Positions 16,562-25,568 are shown, counted from the stretch's first letter. The stretch: DNA of 64,000 nucleotides from Collinsella sp. (GCA_019414025.1 DXMU01000037.1:1-64000), one strand, 5' to 3'. Made by a program: numbers and translations. Notes: a model not told the origin generated them from the sequence alone.

Positions 16562-17962
16562 CTAGTCAACCACGTGGGTCGTTGCGACCTGCTTGAGCCA
16601 AGCTGCAGACTTCTTAAGGCGGCGCTTGTAGCCGTCCATGAGGTCGACCTCGACAAAGCCGTAACGGTTCTTAAAGGCATTAGCCCAAGACCAGTTATCG
16701 ATGACGGCCCAATAATGGTATCCGCGGCATTTGGCGCCCTCGGCGATTGCCTTGGCAACCCACTCCAGGTGCTGGCGCACAAAGTCGACGCGGTAGTCGT
16801 CCTGAATGGTCCCTTCGGCGTCACGGTTCTTGTATTCGTCCATGATGCCGATACCGTTCTCGGATACAAACCACTCAAGATCGGGGTAGTTCTTAGCGCA
16901 GTCCATGCCAAAGTCGTAGAGGCCCTGCGGGTAGATTTCCCAGCCGCGGCTCTCGTTCATAACGGCGTCGGGCCATACGTACTCGTCGGCAAAGTGCGGC
17001 AGACCGTACTGGTCGATCTTGCTCGCCGGAGCCTGAACGCGCGTGGGATGGTAGTAGTTACAACCGAGCCAGTCGACAACGCCCTGCTTGAGGATCTCTT
17101 GGTCGCCGGCACGGAACGGAAGTTTAACGCCGCCCTCGGCCAGGCTGTCGAGCACGTCGGCGGGAAGCTCGCCCTTGGTAATAAGGTCGAGCCACCAGCG
17201 ATTGTTGATACCGCTGGTCATACGCACGGCCTCGAGGTCTGCCTCGCTGGGGTTCTCCTTGGTATAGACCGGGGTAAAGCAGTTGATCATGCCGATCTTG
17301 GCGTCGGCGCGAACGGCGCCCTCGTCATAGGCGCGGCGGTAGTTGGCCACAGCCAGCGCGTGCGCCAGCGAGATGTGATACTGCACGGTGCGGGCGCGGT
17401 TATAGTCATGGAGCTGCGGGTACCACACGCCCTCCTGATAGCGCTGCTCGGGCTCGACGATGGGCTCGTTAAAGGTGAACCAGTACTTGATCTCCTGGCC
17501 AAACTCGCGGAAGGCAACGTCGGCGTAATGAGCGTACGCCTCGACGACCTCACGGCTCTCCCAACCACCACGGTCAAAGAGGTAGGTAGGCATGTCAAAG
17601 TGGTACAGGTTGACGAACGGCTCCAGGCCGGCCTCGCGAGAGGCACGGAACAGCTCGTGATACCACGCGGCGCCCTCCTCATTGAGGTTGCCGTTAGCAT
17701 CGAGCAGGCGACTCCACTGGATGGAGGTGCGGTAGGTATCCAGGCCCAAGTCCTTCAAAATGCGAAGGTCCTCCTGGTATTTAGCCATAAAGTCATTGCC
17801 AGCATAAGAGCCAACGCGGTTATAGAACGAATCCAGATCCTGGATGGACCAGGTATCCCACAGGTTCTCGAGCTTGCCGCCCTGGTTCCACTGACCCTCA
17901 GTCTGCGGGCCGGACATAGCGGCGCCAAAGAAGAAGTCACGGGGCAGCTGATACTGAGCCAT
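16562..17962 (-). CDS. 6-phospho-beta-glucosidase (GH1)
   Basis: Hydrolyses phosphorylated beta-glucosides delivered by the PTS. The 466 residues match GH1. The acid/base glutamate is in FTFNEPIVEPE and the nucleophile in FVSENGIGIMDE. The N-terminal FFFGAAMSGPQTEGQWNQGG is the GH1 signature. Linkage to a PTS makes a 6-phospho substrate likely. ATG 17962 has GAGGA upstream and places the signature at residue 11; the longer reading to 18085 crosses a repeat. It is the first gene of the operon, divergent from the GntR gene. Confidence 0.92.
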   Translation of the reverse strand: MAQYQLPRDFFFGAAMSGPQTEGQWNQGGKLENLWDTWSIQDLDSFYNRVGSYAGNDFMAKYQEDLRILKDLGLDTYRTSIQWSRLLDANGNLNEEGAAWYHELFRASREAGLEPFVNLYHFDMPTYLFDRGGWESREVVEAYAHYADVAFREFGQEIKYWFTFNEPIVEPEQRYQEGVWYPQLHDYNRARTVQYHISLAHALAVANYRRAYDEGAVRADAKIGMINCFTPVYTKENPSEADLEAVRMTSGINNRWWLDLITKGELPADVLDSLAEGGVKLPFRAGDQEILKQGVVDWLGCNYYHPTRVQAPASKIDQYGLPHFADEYVWPDAVMNESRGWEIYPQGLYDFGMDCAKNYPDLEWFVSENGIGIMDEYKNRDAEGTIQDDYRVDFVRQHLEWVAKAIAEGAKCRGYHYWAVIDNWSWANAFKNRYGFVEVDLMDGYKRRLKKSAAWLKQVATTHVVD

Positions 17963-18000
17963 CAAAGTCCTCGCTTTCGTGTCTAGAGCTTTCGGTTGGA

Positions 18001-18080
18001 GACGGGTTTGCTTTGGCAAGTTATCCGGCGCGGGCGCGCACCGGTTATCCAGATATCCAGCCCGCCAAAACAAAACCGTC
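18001..18080. repeat. REP-like palindrome in the GH1 leader
   Basis: Imperfect arms GACGGGTTTGCTTTGGC (18001-18017) and GCCAAAACAAAACCGTC (18064-18080) are of the same family as the element at 14104-14144. It would lie in the 5' leader of the PTS operon. Confidence 0.55.
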
Positions 18081-18128
18081 CCCAAACGGTCGGCCCTGCC
18101 GGCGGCAGGGTTCCGTTCGTTGCGTACA

Positions 18129-18156
18129 ACTATAGCGCTCTAATTTCTAAAGTAAA
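18129..18156 (-). promoter_or_regulatory. Possible promoter of the PTS operon
   Basis: On the minus strand TTTACT (18156-18151) and TATAGT (18134-18129) are separated by 16 bases. The AT-rich stretch to the right would suit the divergent GntR promoter. The start point of transcription is not shown by sequence alone. Confidence 0.4.
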
Positions 18157-18264
18157 GCGTCTTTTTGTTTTTTCTTTCTCGGACTTCTTATATAAAAGTA
18201 ATATGGGTGCCTCGTTGGGGGTTATACTTACTTGCGTATTCTTATATGTCGGAAAGGAGGTTCC

Positions 18265-18984
18265 ATGATTCCCAAATACGAGGCGATAGCTGCAGATATC
18301 CGTCGAAGCATCGAGGATGGCGCTCTTAAACCGGGCGACAAGCTACCCACCGTCGTTGAGTTCTGTGAGCTCTATAGCGTTTCCAAAATCACCGTCAAAC
18401 GAGCTATCGAGCAGATCACCGAAGAGGGTCTTGTTACCAGCCGGCGCGGATCGGGCACCTACGTTAAAGACACGGCGGGGCTTCCCGACAAGGCGTTTTT
18501 CCAGGGCAAGAACGACCGCGCCCAGGGCTTTTCGTATGAGCACTGCGGGGAGAAGGTAACCTCGGTGGTCTACGATTTCTCGATTGTCAATCCACCGGCA
18601 GAGGTTGCGACTCAGCTGGGAATTGCCGAGGATGACATTGCCTATCACATCGTGCGCGTGCGCCAGGTCGACGAGAAGCCCATCGTTATCGAGTACACCT
18701 ACATGCCCCTCGAGCTGATTCCGGGCCTTAAAAAGAAAGACCTGTATGGATCGGTCTACAGCTTCATCCGCGAGCAATGCGGGCTGAAGATTTCGAGCTT
18801 CCACCGCACCATTCGCGCCGTAGCGGCAACCGAGGAAGAGGCTGAGCGCCTGGACACCAAACCCGGCTCTCCCCTGCTCGAGCTCAACCAGATTGGCTTT
18901 TTGGATAGCGGCACCGCCTTTGAGCATTCGATCTCGCGCAACGTTGGTGACCGCTTTGAGCTGCACAACGTAACGTTGGCATAG
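18265..18984 (+). CDS. GntR-family regulator with UTRA domain
   Basis: A 239-residue transcriptional regulator. Residues 1-70 are a winged helix (AADIRRSIEDGALKPGDKLPT, then SKITVKRAIEQITEEGLV and RRGSGTYV); residues 90-235 are a UTRA ligand-binding domain. UTRA regulators often sense phosphorylated sugars and repress adjacent PTS operons, so this one probably controls the divergent GH1-PTS genes. GGAAAGGAGG at 18251-18260 fixes ATG 18265. manA follows 73 bp downstream on the same strand and may share its transcript. Confidence 0.9.
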   Translation: MIPKYEAIAADIRRSIEDGALKPGDKLPTVVEFCELYSVSKITVKRAIEQITEEGLVTSRRGSGTYVKDTAGLPDKAFFQGKNDRAQGFSYEHCGEKVTSVVYDFSIVNPPAEVATQLGIAEDDIAYHIVRVRQVDEKPIVIEYTYMPLELIPGLKKKDLYGSVYSFIREQCGLKISSFHRTIRAVAATEEEAERLDTKPGSPLLELNQIGFLDSGTAFEHSISRNVGDRFELHNVTLA

Positions 18985-19057
18985 TTTTGTAGTCATGCGG
19001 GCGCTCGTTATGGCGCGTTTAGAGTGGGCAACCGCACAACACCATGGGGGTATGAAC

Positions 19058-19990
19058 ATGTCCGATTTGATTAAACTGACGCCGATCTTCCACGAGAAGA
19101 TCTGGGGCGGCCGCCAGCTCGAAACCGTATTTGGTTACGACATTCCCGAGGGTCCCATCGGTGAGTGCTGGGCTATCTCGGCCCATCCCAACGGCGACTG
19201 CCAGATTGCGGAGGGCCCGTATGCCGGCCACACGCTGTCGTGGCTGTGGGCCGAGCACCGTGAGCTCTTTGGCAACTGCGAGGGCAAGGAGTTCCCGCTG
19301 CTCATTAAGATTCTGGACGCCAAGGACGACCTTTCGATCCAGATTCACCCCAACGACGAGTACGCTGCCGAGCACGAGAACGGCAGCCTGGGCAAGACCG
19401 AGTGCTGGTATGTGCTGGACTGCGAGCCCGGCGCCACGATCATCGTCGGACAGCGCGCCAAGGACCGCGCCGAGGCAGCACAGATGATCGAGGACGGCCG
19501 CTGGGACGAGATGCTCAACGTGCTGCCGATTCACAAGGGCGACTTTTTCCAGATTGACTCCGGTACCGTGCACGCCATCAAGACCGGTACGCTCATTTTG
19601 GAGACGCAGCAGTCGAGCGATGTGACCTATCGCCTGTACGACTACGACCGCCCCGGCACCGACGGCAAGCTGCGCCCGCTGCATATTGAGCAGAGCCTCG
19701 ACTGCATCGATTTTGATGTTCAGGCGCCGACCGACGGCACCGTGACCGCGCCCGAGGTCGACGGCGTGACCGAGCTCGAGTCCAATCCCTGCTACACCGT
19801 CGATCGTGTGCGTGTCGACGGCAGCAAGACCCTCGACCAGCGCTGGCCCTTCATGTGCCTGTCGGTCATCAACGGCGAAGGCACCGTCTGCGGCGACCCC
19901 GTCCACAAGGGAAGCCACCTGCTGGCCCCGAGCACCGTCAGCTCCATCGACCTCGAAGGCAAGATGGAACTGATTATTAGCCACCTGTAG
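19058..19990 (+). CDS. manA: Mannose-6-phosphate isomerase, class I
   Basis: Interconverts mannose-6-phosphate and fructose-6-phosphate. The 310 residues show the cupin zinc ligands (IQIHPNDEYAAEHE), the WAISAHPNGDC motif near residue 36, and GTVHAIKTGTLILETQQSSD with the catalytic region RLYDYDRP. It is of the short class I type seen in Firmicutes and Actinobacteria. ATG 19058 was chosen because the G-rich stretch at 19046-19050 gives proper spacing; the longer frame to 18995 overlaps no support. Confidence 0.93.
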   Translation: MSDLIKLTPIFHEKIWGGRQLETVFGYDIPEGPIGECWAISAHPNGDCQIAEGPYAGHTLSWLWAEHRELFGNCEGKEFPLLIKILDAKDDLSIQIHPNDEYAAEHENGSLGKTECWYVLDCEPGATIIVGQRAKDRAEAAQMIEDGRWDEMLNVLPIHKGDFFQIDSGTVHAIKTGTLILETQQSSDVTYRLYDYDRPGTDGKLRPLHIEQSLDCIDFDVQAPTDGTVTAPEVDGVTELESNPCYTVDRVRVDGSKTLDQRWPFMCLSVINGEGTVCGDPVHKGSHLLAPSTVSSIDLEGKMELIISHL

Positions 19991-20007
19991 GTCACTGGTA
20001 CCCGAGT

Positions 20008-20136
20008 GCTCGCCGGGATGGGCGCGGGGTTTGATCGCCTGCTCGGGCAGTCCTGCTCGCACGGAGAGCACATTAAGTGCTCTCCGGCTCGTGCGGAACT
20101 CGCGATCGACCAAACCCCGCGCCCATCCCGGCGAGC
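20008..20136. repeat. Nested long hairpin element, copy 1
   Basis: Outer arms 20008-20033 and 20111-20136 are perfect 26-bp inverted copies. Inside, GGAGAGCAC (20063-20071) pairs with GTGCTCTCC (20077-20085) around ATTAA. Flanking segments CTGCTCGGGCAGTCCTG (20039-20055) and CGTGCGGAACTCGCGATC (20090-20107) recur in reverse orientation in copy 2 at 20290-20415. It lies in the 434-bp gap between manA and pcrA. Confidence 0.8.
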
Positions 20137-20166
20137 CTCTGGCTAGCAACAACAACCCAAACGCAA

Positions 20167-20204
20167 GTAGGGGCTCCCCCGCCCATCAACGGGGGAGCCC
20201 CTAC
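20167..20204. terminator. Perfect 14-bp hairpin between the nested elements
   Basis: GTAGGGGCTCCCCC pairs with GGGGGAGCCCCTAC around GCCCATCAAC. There is no clear T-tract. It could end the manA transcript or transcripts from pcrA. Confidence 0.55.
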
Positions 20205-20289
20205 TCGTATCTATATATCAGCCCACCCGGCTCTCCAGACCAAAAAGCGAACGAGCAGAGCGATGTTCGTCCAGCAACGTTACCCAAGG

Positions 20290-20415
20290 ACCTGGGCGGG
20301 TGTATGGGGCAACATCGATCGCGAGTTCCGCACGCAAAGGAGGCCACTTAATGTGGCCTCCGTCTTGCGCAGGACTGTCCGAGCAGGTGATGTTGCCCCA
20401 TACGCCCGCCCAGGT
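20290..20415. repeat. Nested long hairpin element, copy 2
   Basis: Outer arms 20290-20316 and 20389-20415 pair over 27 bp with one G-T wobble. The inner hairpin GGAGGCCAC-TTAAT-GTGGCCTCC (20339-20361) and the flanking segments GATCGCGAGTTCCGCACG (20317-20334) and CAGGACTGTCCGAGCAG (20370-20386) match copy 1 in inverted orientation. The outer arms, however, have a different sequence from those of copy 1. Confidence 0.8.
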
Positions 20416-20424
20416 CCGCCGGGA

Positions 20425-23325
20425 TCACGACAGCTTGACGATCGGTGCAAAACCTTTCATCAGCTTTTTGGTCTGGCCGGTTTTTTCGAACTGGACCTCG
20501 ATCATGTCTCCGGCGACCGAGATCACGGTACCGGTGCCAAAGGTCTTGTGGCTCACGGTATCGCCCGCGGCAAAGTCCTGTGACGCGCTGGCGCGATCGA
20601 CCTTGCGCTCCACCGTCGGCGACACCTTGGACGACGGCTTTTTAGCTCGCGGCGCGCCCGAACCAAAGGTCGAGGCAACACGGCCGGCGTCGGGCGAAAC
20701 CCCGCGATGGCGCTCGGTGCCATAGGTGCTGCCACCAAAGAAATCGTCGAAGCTCGATCCGCCGCGCGAACCGGAACCGCCGGTCGAGCGCGTATGCGAA
20801 CCGAACACCTTGCCGCCATACATATCCGAGCCCATGCCCGAGCCAAAGGTGCCGTGACGGTCGCCGCGCTTCTCCCAGCCCGTGCCCTCAAAACCGGCAG
20901 AACCGATACCGCTAAACTCGATATCCTCAAACGGAATCTCGTTGAGGAAACGAGAGCGCGGGTTGGCAGAGGTCGAGCCGTAGGTGCGACGCGTGGCCGC
21001 ATAGGTCAGGAACAGGCGCTTACGGGCACGCGTGATGGCAACGTAGGCCAGGCGACGCTCCTCCTCGAGCTTGCCCGGATCATCGCTGCCGCCAAAGTCG
21101 TGCACGTGCGGGAAGATGCCCTCCTCCATGCCGGCCACGAACACCGCCGGGAACTCCAGGCCCTTGGCGGAGTGGATGGTCATCATGGTAATGGCATGCG
21201 TCTCGCCGGCCAGGGAATCCAAGTCGGAGCGCAGGGCCAGCCACTCCATGAGAGCAGGAAGCGCCTTACAGGTGAGCGGACCGTAGGTGCGCTCGATCTC
21301 GTCGGCATGCACGGCACCCGCCGGCATCTCCGTCGGCGCGGCATACGCGTTGCCCGCAATGGCGGCAGCCAGGGCATCCTGCGGCGAGAGCGCCGGGGCG
21401 GCTAGGCTATCGAGCGGATTGGAACCTGCGGCATCACGCGCGCCAACGAGCGCCTCAAACGAGGATACCGGGGCAGACGGTCCCGGCTCGGGCGCAGGTG
21501 CGCTCACCACGACGGGCTCGGGCTCGGCGCCGGCAGGCACGTCGGCAACACCGGCCGCGCGCAGCTCCTCTAAGCTCTCGAGCGTACCCTCGATATCCTC
21601 GTGCGTCTCCTCAAATTCGGCGGCCACGCCCAGGAATTCCTGGATGTTCTCGGCGCGGCTCTCGGCCTCCATGGTGCCCTCGGCGCGAAAGGCCTGCAGC
21701 AGGCCCGTCTTGTCGACAATCATCTCGACAACGTCCTTGAGCTCGCCGTCCATGCGGCGGCCCTCGCGCACCAGCGACACAAAGCTCGACAGGCCATTGC
21801 GGACCTTGGCGCTAAACATGCCCGTCTCGGCGCACGCGATCTCGCAGGCTTGGAAGAACGAGCAGCGGTTGTCGCGCGCCAGCTGCTCGATCTTTTGAAT
21901 CGAGGTGGAGCCGATGCCGCGGCGCGGCGTGTTGATGACGCGCTTGACGCTCATCTCGTCGGCCGGGTTCACGATCATCTTGAGGTAGGCCATGACGTCG
22001 CGAATCTCGGCGCGGTCGAAGAATCGCGTGCCGCCGACGATCTTGTAGGGCACGCCCGCGCGCAGGAACATATCTTCGAGGATACGCGACTGGGCGTTGG
22101 TGCGGTAGAACACGGCGATATCGTCGTAGCTTGTACCCTTGGCATGCAGCTTTTCGATCTCGCCGGCAATCCAGCGACCTTCGTCGCGCTCGTCGCTTGC
22201 CTGGAAAGCCTGGATCTTCTCGCCGTCGCCCTCGGCCGTAAACAGGCGCTTGTCCTTGCGCTGCGAGTTGTGACGTACCACGGCGTTGGCGGCGTTCAGG
22301 ATATGACCCGTAGAGCGGTAGTTCTGCTCCAGCTTGACGGTCTTGCAGTCTTTAAAGTCCTTCTCAAAGTCCAGGATATTGGTGATGTCGGCGCCACGCC
22401 AGCTATAAATGGACTGATCGTCGTCGCCCACGACCATGAGGTTTTGGTACTTGGCGGCCAGCAGGTTGGCGATCTCGTACTGGACGTGGTTGGTGTCCTG
22501 ATACTCGTCGACGCTAATGTAGCGGAAGCGCTCCTGATACTTGTCGAGCACCTCGGGGCGGGTGCGCAGCAGCTCGAGCGTGCGCACGAGCAGGTCGTCG
22601 AAGTCCATCGCGTTGGCGGCGCGCAGGCGGCGCTCCAGCTCCAGGTAGACTTGCGCGGCCTTTTTGTCATTGGGGCTGTCGGCGGATTTGAGCATGTCCT
22701 CGGGGCCGATCATGGCGTTTTTGGCCGAGCTAATCTTGCTGCGGATCATGTTGATGGGGAACTGCTTTTGCTCGATGCCGAGCGCCTGCATAATGTCGCG
22801 CACCATGCGCTTTGAGTCATCGTCATCGTAGATGGTGAACTGACCGGTGTAGCCCAACAGGTCGGCGTCCTCGCGCAGCATGCGCACGCACATGGCATGG
22901 AAGGTGCACACCCACATGCCACGGGTGCCGCTGGGAATGAGTGCCGCCAGACGCTCGCGCATCTCTGCCGCGGCCTTGTTGGTAAACGTGATGGCAAGAA
23001 CCTGCCAAGGTTTAACACCCAGGTCGCCGAGCATATGTGCGATGCGGAAGGTCAAGACGCGGGTCTTGCCCGAGCCGGCGCCGGCGAGCACCAGCAACGG
23101 GCCCTCGGTGGACAGGACAGCCTCGCGCTGGGCGGGATTAAGGCTGTCAATGTCGACGAGCGGCTTGGCGGGCTTGGGCGCCGGCGCGGGAGCGTCGTAA
23201 ATGTCGAGCGGGACGAGCTCGGGCTCCGGCGCAGCAGGAGCGGTGTATGCATCGAGCGGCACGGGTTCCGGCGCGGGCGGCACGGATACCGCGGCGTTCT
23301 TTTCCCAGGGCAAGGGCTGGGTCAT
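20425..23325 (-). CDS. pcrA: ATP-dependent DNA helicase PcrA/UvrD
   Basis: SF1A helicase acting in repair and replication restart. The 966 residues are longer than PcrA of Bacillus (about 740). The first 60 or so are Pro/Ala-rich, then the Q motif LNPAQREAV and Walker A AGAGSGKT, the DEYQDTN Walker B, QNYRST, TIHSAKGLEF and VAITRARKRL. A low-complexity Pro/Ala/Glu insert of roughly 100 residues interrupts the 2B region. The C-terminus ends in a Tudor/KOW-like fold (GDTVSHKTFGTGTVISV) known in PcrA for RNA polymerase contact. GAGGAG supports ATG 23325. Confidence 0.93.
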   Translation of the reverse strand: MTQPLPWEKNAAVSVPPAPEPVPLDAYTAPAAPEPELVPLDIYDAPAPAPKPAKPLVDIDSLNPAQREAVLSTEGPLLVLAGAGSGKTRVLTFRIAHMLGDLGVKPWQVLAITFTNKAAAEMRERLAALIPSGTRGMWVCTFHAMCVRMLREDADLLGYTGQFTIYDDDDSKRMVRDIMQALGIEQKQFPINMIRSKISSAKNAMIGPEDMLKSADSPNDKKAAQVYLELERRLRAANAMDFDDLLVRTLELLRTRPEVLDKYQERFRYISVDEYQDTNHVQYEIANLLAAKYQNLMVVGDDDQSIYSWRGADITNILDFEKDFKDCKTVKLEQNYRSTGHILNAANAVVRHNSQRKDKRLFTAEGDGEKIQAFQASDERDEGRWIAGEIEKLHAKGTSYDDIAVFYRTNAQSRILEDMFLRAGVPYKIVGGTRFFDRAEIRDVMAYLKMIVNPADEMSVKRVINTPRRGIGSTSIQKIEQLARDNRCSFFQACEIACAETGMFSAKVRNGLSSFVSLVREGRRMDGELKDVVEMIVDKTGLLQAFRAEGTMEAESRAENIQEFLGVAAEFEETHEDIEGTLESLEELRAAGVADVPAGAEPEPVVVSAPAPEPGPSAPVSSFEALVGARDAAGSNPLDSLAAPALSPQDALAAAIAGNAYAAPTEMPAGAVHADEIERTYGPLTCKALPALMEWLALRSDLDSLAGETHAITMMTIHSAKGLEFPAVFVAGMEEGIFPHVHDFGGSDDPGKLEEERRLAYVAITRARKRLFLTYAATRRTYGSTSANPRSRFLNEIPFEDIEFSGIGSAGFEGTGWEKRGDRHGTFGSGMGSDMYGGKVFGSHTRSTGGSGSRGGSSFDDFFGGSTYGTERHRGVSPDAGRVASTFGSGAPRAKKPSSKVSPTVERKVDRASASQDFAAGDTVSHKTFGTGTVISVAGDMIEVQFEKTGQTKKLMKGFAPIVKLS

Positions 23326-23465
23326 GGGCGACTCCTCATCTGACGGACGGCGCGCCTGCGGGCGGCGCCATAGTTTGAGCCGTACCAGTATACCGAGCCG
23401 CGCGGACACCGACGCAAATCACACCACGACTCCGTGCGTCACCGTCAGGCCCGCCCCGGCAGATT

Positions 23466-23530
23466 TGGTGCAATGGGGTCAGGTTGGTCTGCACCACGTT
23501 GGTGCAAGGAATCTGACCCCCAATGCACCA
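23466..23530. repeat. Palindromic repeat with TTGCACCA and GGGGTCAG units
   Basis: Left arm 23466-23485 and right arm 23510-23530 are near-perfect inverted copies containing TGGTGCA and GGGGTCAGG. An inner GCACCACGTTGGTGC hairpin lies at 23491-23505. It belongs with the element at 13052-13072. Confidence 0.7.
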
Positions 23531-23566
23531 ATCACGGAGCCACCGATGTCATGGCAACGGTAGCGA

Positions 23567-23666
23567 GCGGCGGCCAGAGCGAACAAATTGGCATGAAAAG
23601 AGGGCGGCATAGACCTTTTGGTCATGCCACCCTCTTTGAATGACAAGTTGTCGCTCTGGCCGCCGC
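23567..23666. repeat. Nested hairpin between pcrA and uppP
   Basis: Outer arms GCGGCGGCCAGAGCGA (23567-23582) and its complement (23651-23666) pair over 16 bp. An inner hairpin AAGAGGG(C)GGCAT...ATGCC(A)CCCTCTT spans 23599-23636. It lies just past the uppP stop, so it may also act as its terminator. Confidence 0.65.
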
Positions 23667-23681
23667 GCAGCGTCAACCAAG

Positions 23682-24662
23682 TTACAGGCCGAGCATGGGC
23701 TCCAGGACGAAGAAGTACGCGAGCACCACGATGCCCAAGATGATGCGGTAGACGCCGAAGCACTTGAAGTCGTGACGGCGAACGAAGCCCATAAGCCACT
23801 TGATGGCAATGAGCGACACCACAAAGGCGACGACGCAGCCCACGCCCAAGATGGCGATCTCGTTGGTGCCGAACGTGCCGCCCTTGATGAAGTACTTGAC
23901 CAGCTTGAGCGCACTCGCGCCAAACATGACAGGGATGGCCAGGAAGAACGTGAACTTAGACGCCACCGAGCGCGTGCAGCCCAAAAGCAGGCCGCCGATG
24001 ATGGTAGAACCGGAGCGAGACGTACCAGGCACCAGCGAAAGCACCTGGAAGCAGCCGATACCCAGCGCAGTCTTCCAGCTGAGGTCCTCGAGCGTGGCGA
24101 TGGAGCCAAAGTCCAGGTTCTCGTCATCGTCCTCATCCTCAGCGGTAGCCGTGGCGGGCGCCGCAAAGTGCGCACCGGCGGGACGTCCACCCGACACCAC
24201 AGCACGCGAACCAAACGAACCGGCAACGGCCATTTCCTCGCGCTTGTTTGCGCGCCAGTTCTCGATCACGATAAACAGCACGCCGTACACAATGAGCGCC
24301 AGCGCCACGACGGGAGCATTGTAGAAATGCTCCTCCATCCAGTCGTTGAGCGGCAGGCCGATCGCCGCCGCAGGAATGCAACCGAGCACAATCTTGCCCC
24401 ACAGCACCCAGGTGTCGCGACGGCCCTCCTTGCCCTTGCTGGGCGAGAACGGATTGAGCTCATGGAAGAACAGCACACAGACGGCCAAAATGGCGCCAAG
24501 CTGAATCACGACCAGGAACATGTTCCAGAACGTCTCGCTCACGTTCATCTTGACGAACTCGTCCACCAAGATCATGTGACCGGTCGACGAAACAGGCAGC
24601 CATTCGGTGATGCCCTCGACCAGGCCCATGAAGGCAGATTTTAGAAGCTCGATAATATCCAA
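23682..24662 (-). CDS. uppP: Undecaprenyl-diphosphatase (BacA/UppP family)
   Basis: Integral membrane phosphatase that recycles undecaprenyl pyrophosphate for cell-wall synthesis. Diagnostic motifs are EGITEWLPVSSTGHMIL at the start and VPGTSRSGSTIIGG later. It is 326 residues rather than the usual 260-280 because a hydrophilic insert of about 55 residues (from EEMAVAGSFGSRAV to EDEDDDENLDFGS) lies in a cytoplasmic loop. The likely start is TTG 24662 after GAGGGGG, which puts LDIIELLKSAFMG at the N-terminus; an ATG farther upstream would add 23 unlikely residues. Confidence 0.88.
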   Translation of the reverse strand: MDIIELLKSAFMGLVEGITEWLPVSSTGHMILVDEFVKMNVSETFWNMFLVVIQLGAILAVCVLFFHELNPFSPSKGKEGRRDTWVLWGKIVLGCIPAAAIGLPLNDWMEEHFYNAPVVALALIVYGVLFIVIENWRANKREEMAVAGSFGSRAVVSGGRPAGAHFAAPATATAEDEDDDENLDFGSIATLEDLSWKTALGIGCFQVLSLVPGTSRSGSTIIGGLLLGCTRSVASKFTFFLAIPVMFGASALKLVKYFIKGGTFGTNEIAILGVGCVVAFVVSLIAIKWLMGFVRRHDFKCFGVYRIILGIVVLAYFFVLEPMLGL

Positions 24663-24911
24663 AGGGACCCCCTCGTTAGACACCCGCCGGTAGATGTTCT
24701 GCGGACGGTGCGGGCGATGTCCCATTATCAACCGTTGGCGGCGCGCCTGCGCCTACCCTTACCAAAAAACTCGCCCGTTCACAGAATTGCGAGCGGTCAA
24801 ACCCAAATCCTTGGGTATAACTGCAACAAGATAAAGTGTCCGGCGGCCAACGCGCCCGCGCCCGCCCGATGCACGAGCCCCGTGCCCGTGCGATAGACCA
24901 AGGAGGAAACC

Positions 24912-25349
24912 ATGAACGAGGGCTACACCAAGGTATTTGTTTCACTCGACGGTACTGAACAGCAGGATTTTGTGCTCGCACGCGCCATCAAGGTCGCCGC
25001 GAACAACGGCGCCAAGCTAATCATCGGCCACGTTATCGATTCCACGGCGCTCGAGAGCGCCGGTTCCTATCCGGTCGATCTGGTCAACGGCCTAGAGGAG
25101 GCATTTAAGAACTCCATCGCCAAGCAGCTCGAAGAGGCCAAGGCCAATCCCGACATTCCCGAGGTCGAAGTCATGATTCGCGCCGGCCGTATTCGTGAGA
25201 CGCTCAAAGACGAGATGCTCGACGTGGTCAAGCCCGACCTGGTGCTCTGCGGCGCCCGCGGCCTGTCCTCGATCAAGTATGCGCTGCTGGGTTCGATTTC
25301 GACGTTCCTGCTGCGCAATACGGACTGCGACATCCTGGTCGTGAAGTAG
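24912..25349 (+). CDS. Universal stress protein (UspA family)
   Basis: A 145-residue Usp domain. The N-terminal strand KVFVSLDGTEQ and the C-terminal nucleotide motif CGARGLSSIKYALLGSISTFLL (G-2x-G-9x-G-S) are of the ATP-binding type. AAGGAGG sits nine bases before ATG 24912. It is transcribed alone, followed by a nested hairpin and a terminator. Confidence 0.9.
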   Translation: MNEGYTKVFVSLDGTEQQDFVLARAIKVAANNGAKLIIGHVIDSTALESAGSYPVDLVNGLEEAFKNSIAKQLEEAKANPDIPEVEVMIRAGRIRETLKDEMLDVVKPDLVLCGARGLSSIKYALLGSISTFLLRNTDCDILVVK

Positions 25350-25362
25350 GTTCCTTCCCGTC

Positions 25363-25453
25363 GGCGCAAGGCCTGCGGGGTTATCACGCCGACGTCCTCG
25401 CCGCTTCGCGGCTGCGGGATGTCGGCTTAGATAACCCCTCCCGGCCTTGCGCC
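25363..25453. repeat. Nested hairpin downstream of the usp gene
   Basis: Outer arms GGCGCAAGGC...GGGGTTATC (25363-25385) and GATAACCCC...GCCTTGCGCC (25430-25453) are inverted copies with a small interruption. An inner hairpin (25388-25426) pairs GCCGAC with GTCGGC and contains GCCGCTTCGCGGC. It lies between the convergent usp and histidine kinase genes. Confidence 0.65.
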
Positions 25454-25493
25454 TTCGTCACCATACTTCAACGAGTTAGCTGATAAAAGATGG

Positions 25494-25527
25494 CGTGCCG
25501 CCCCGTTTGGGGTGGCACGTTTTGTTT
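25494..25527 (+). terminator. Intrinsic terminator
   Basis: CGTGCCGCCCC pairs with GGGGTGGCACG around GTTT and is followed by TTTTGTTT. It would end transcripts from the usp side. Confidence 0.8.
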
Positions 25528-25568
25528 GGGCTGCACGTTTTTGTTTGAGCGGACGTTTGCCGCATGCG

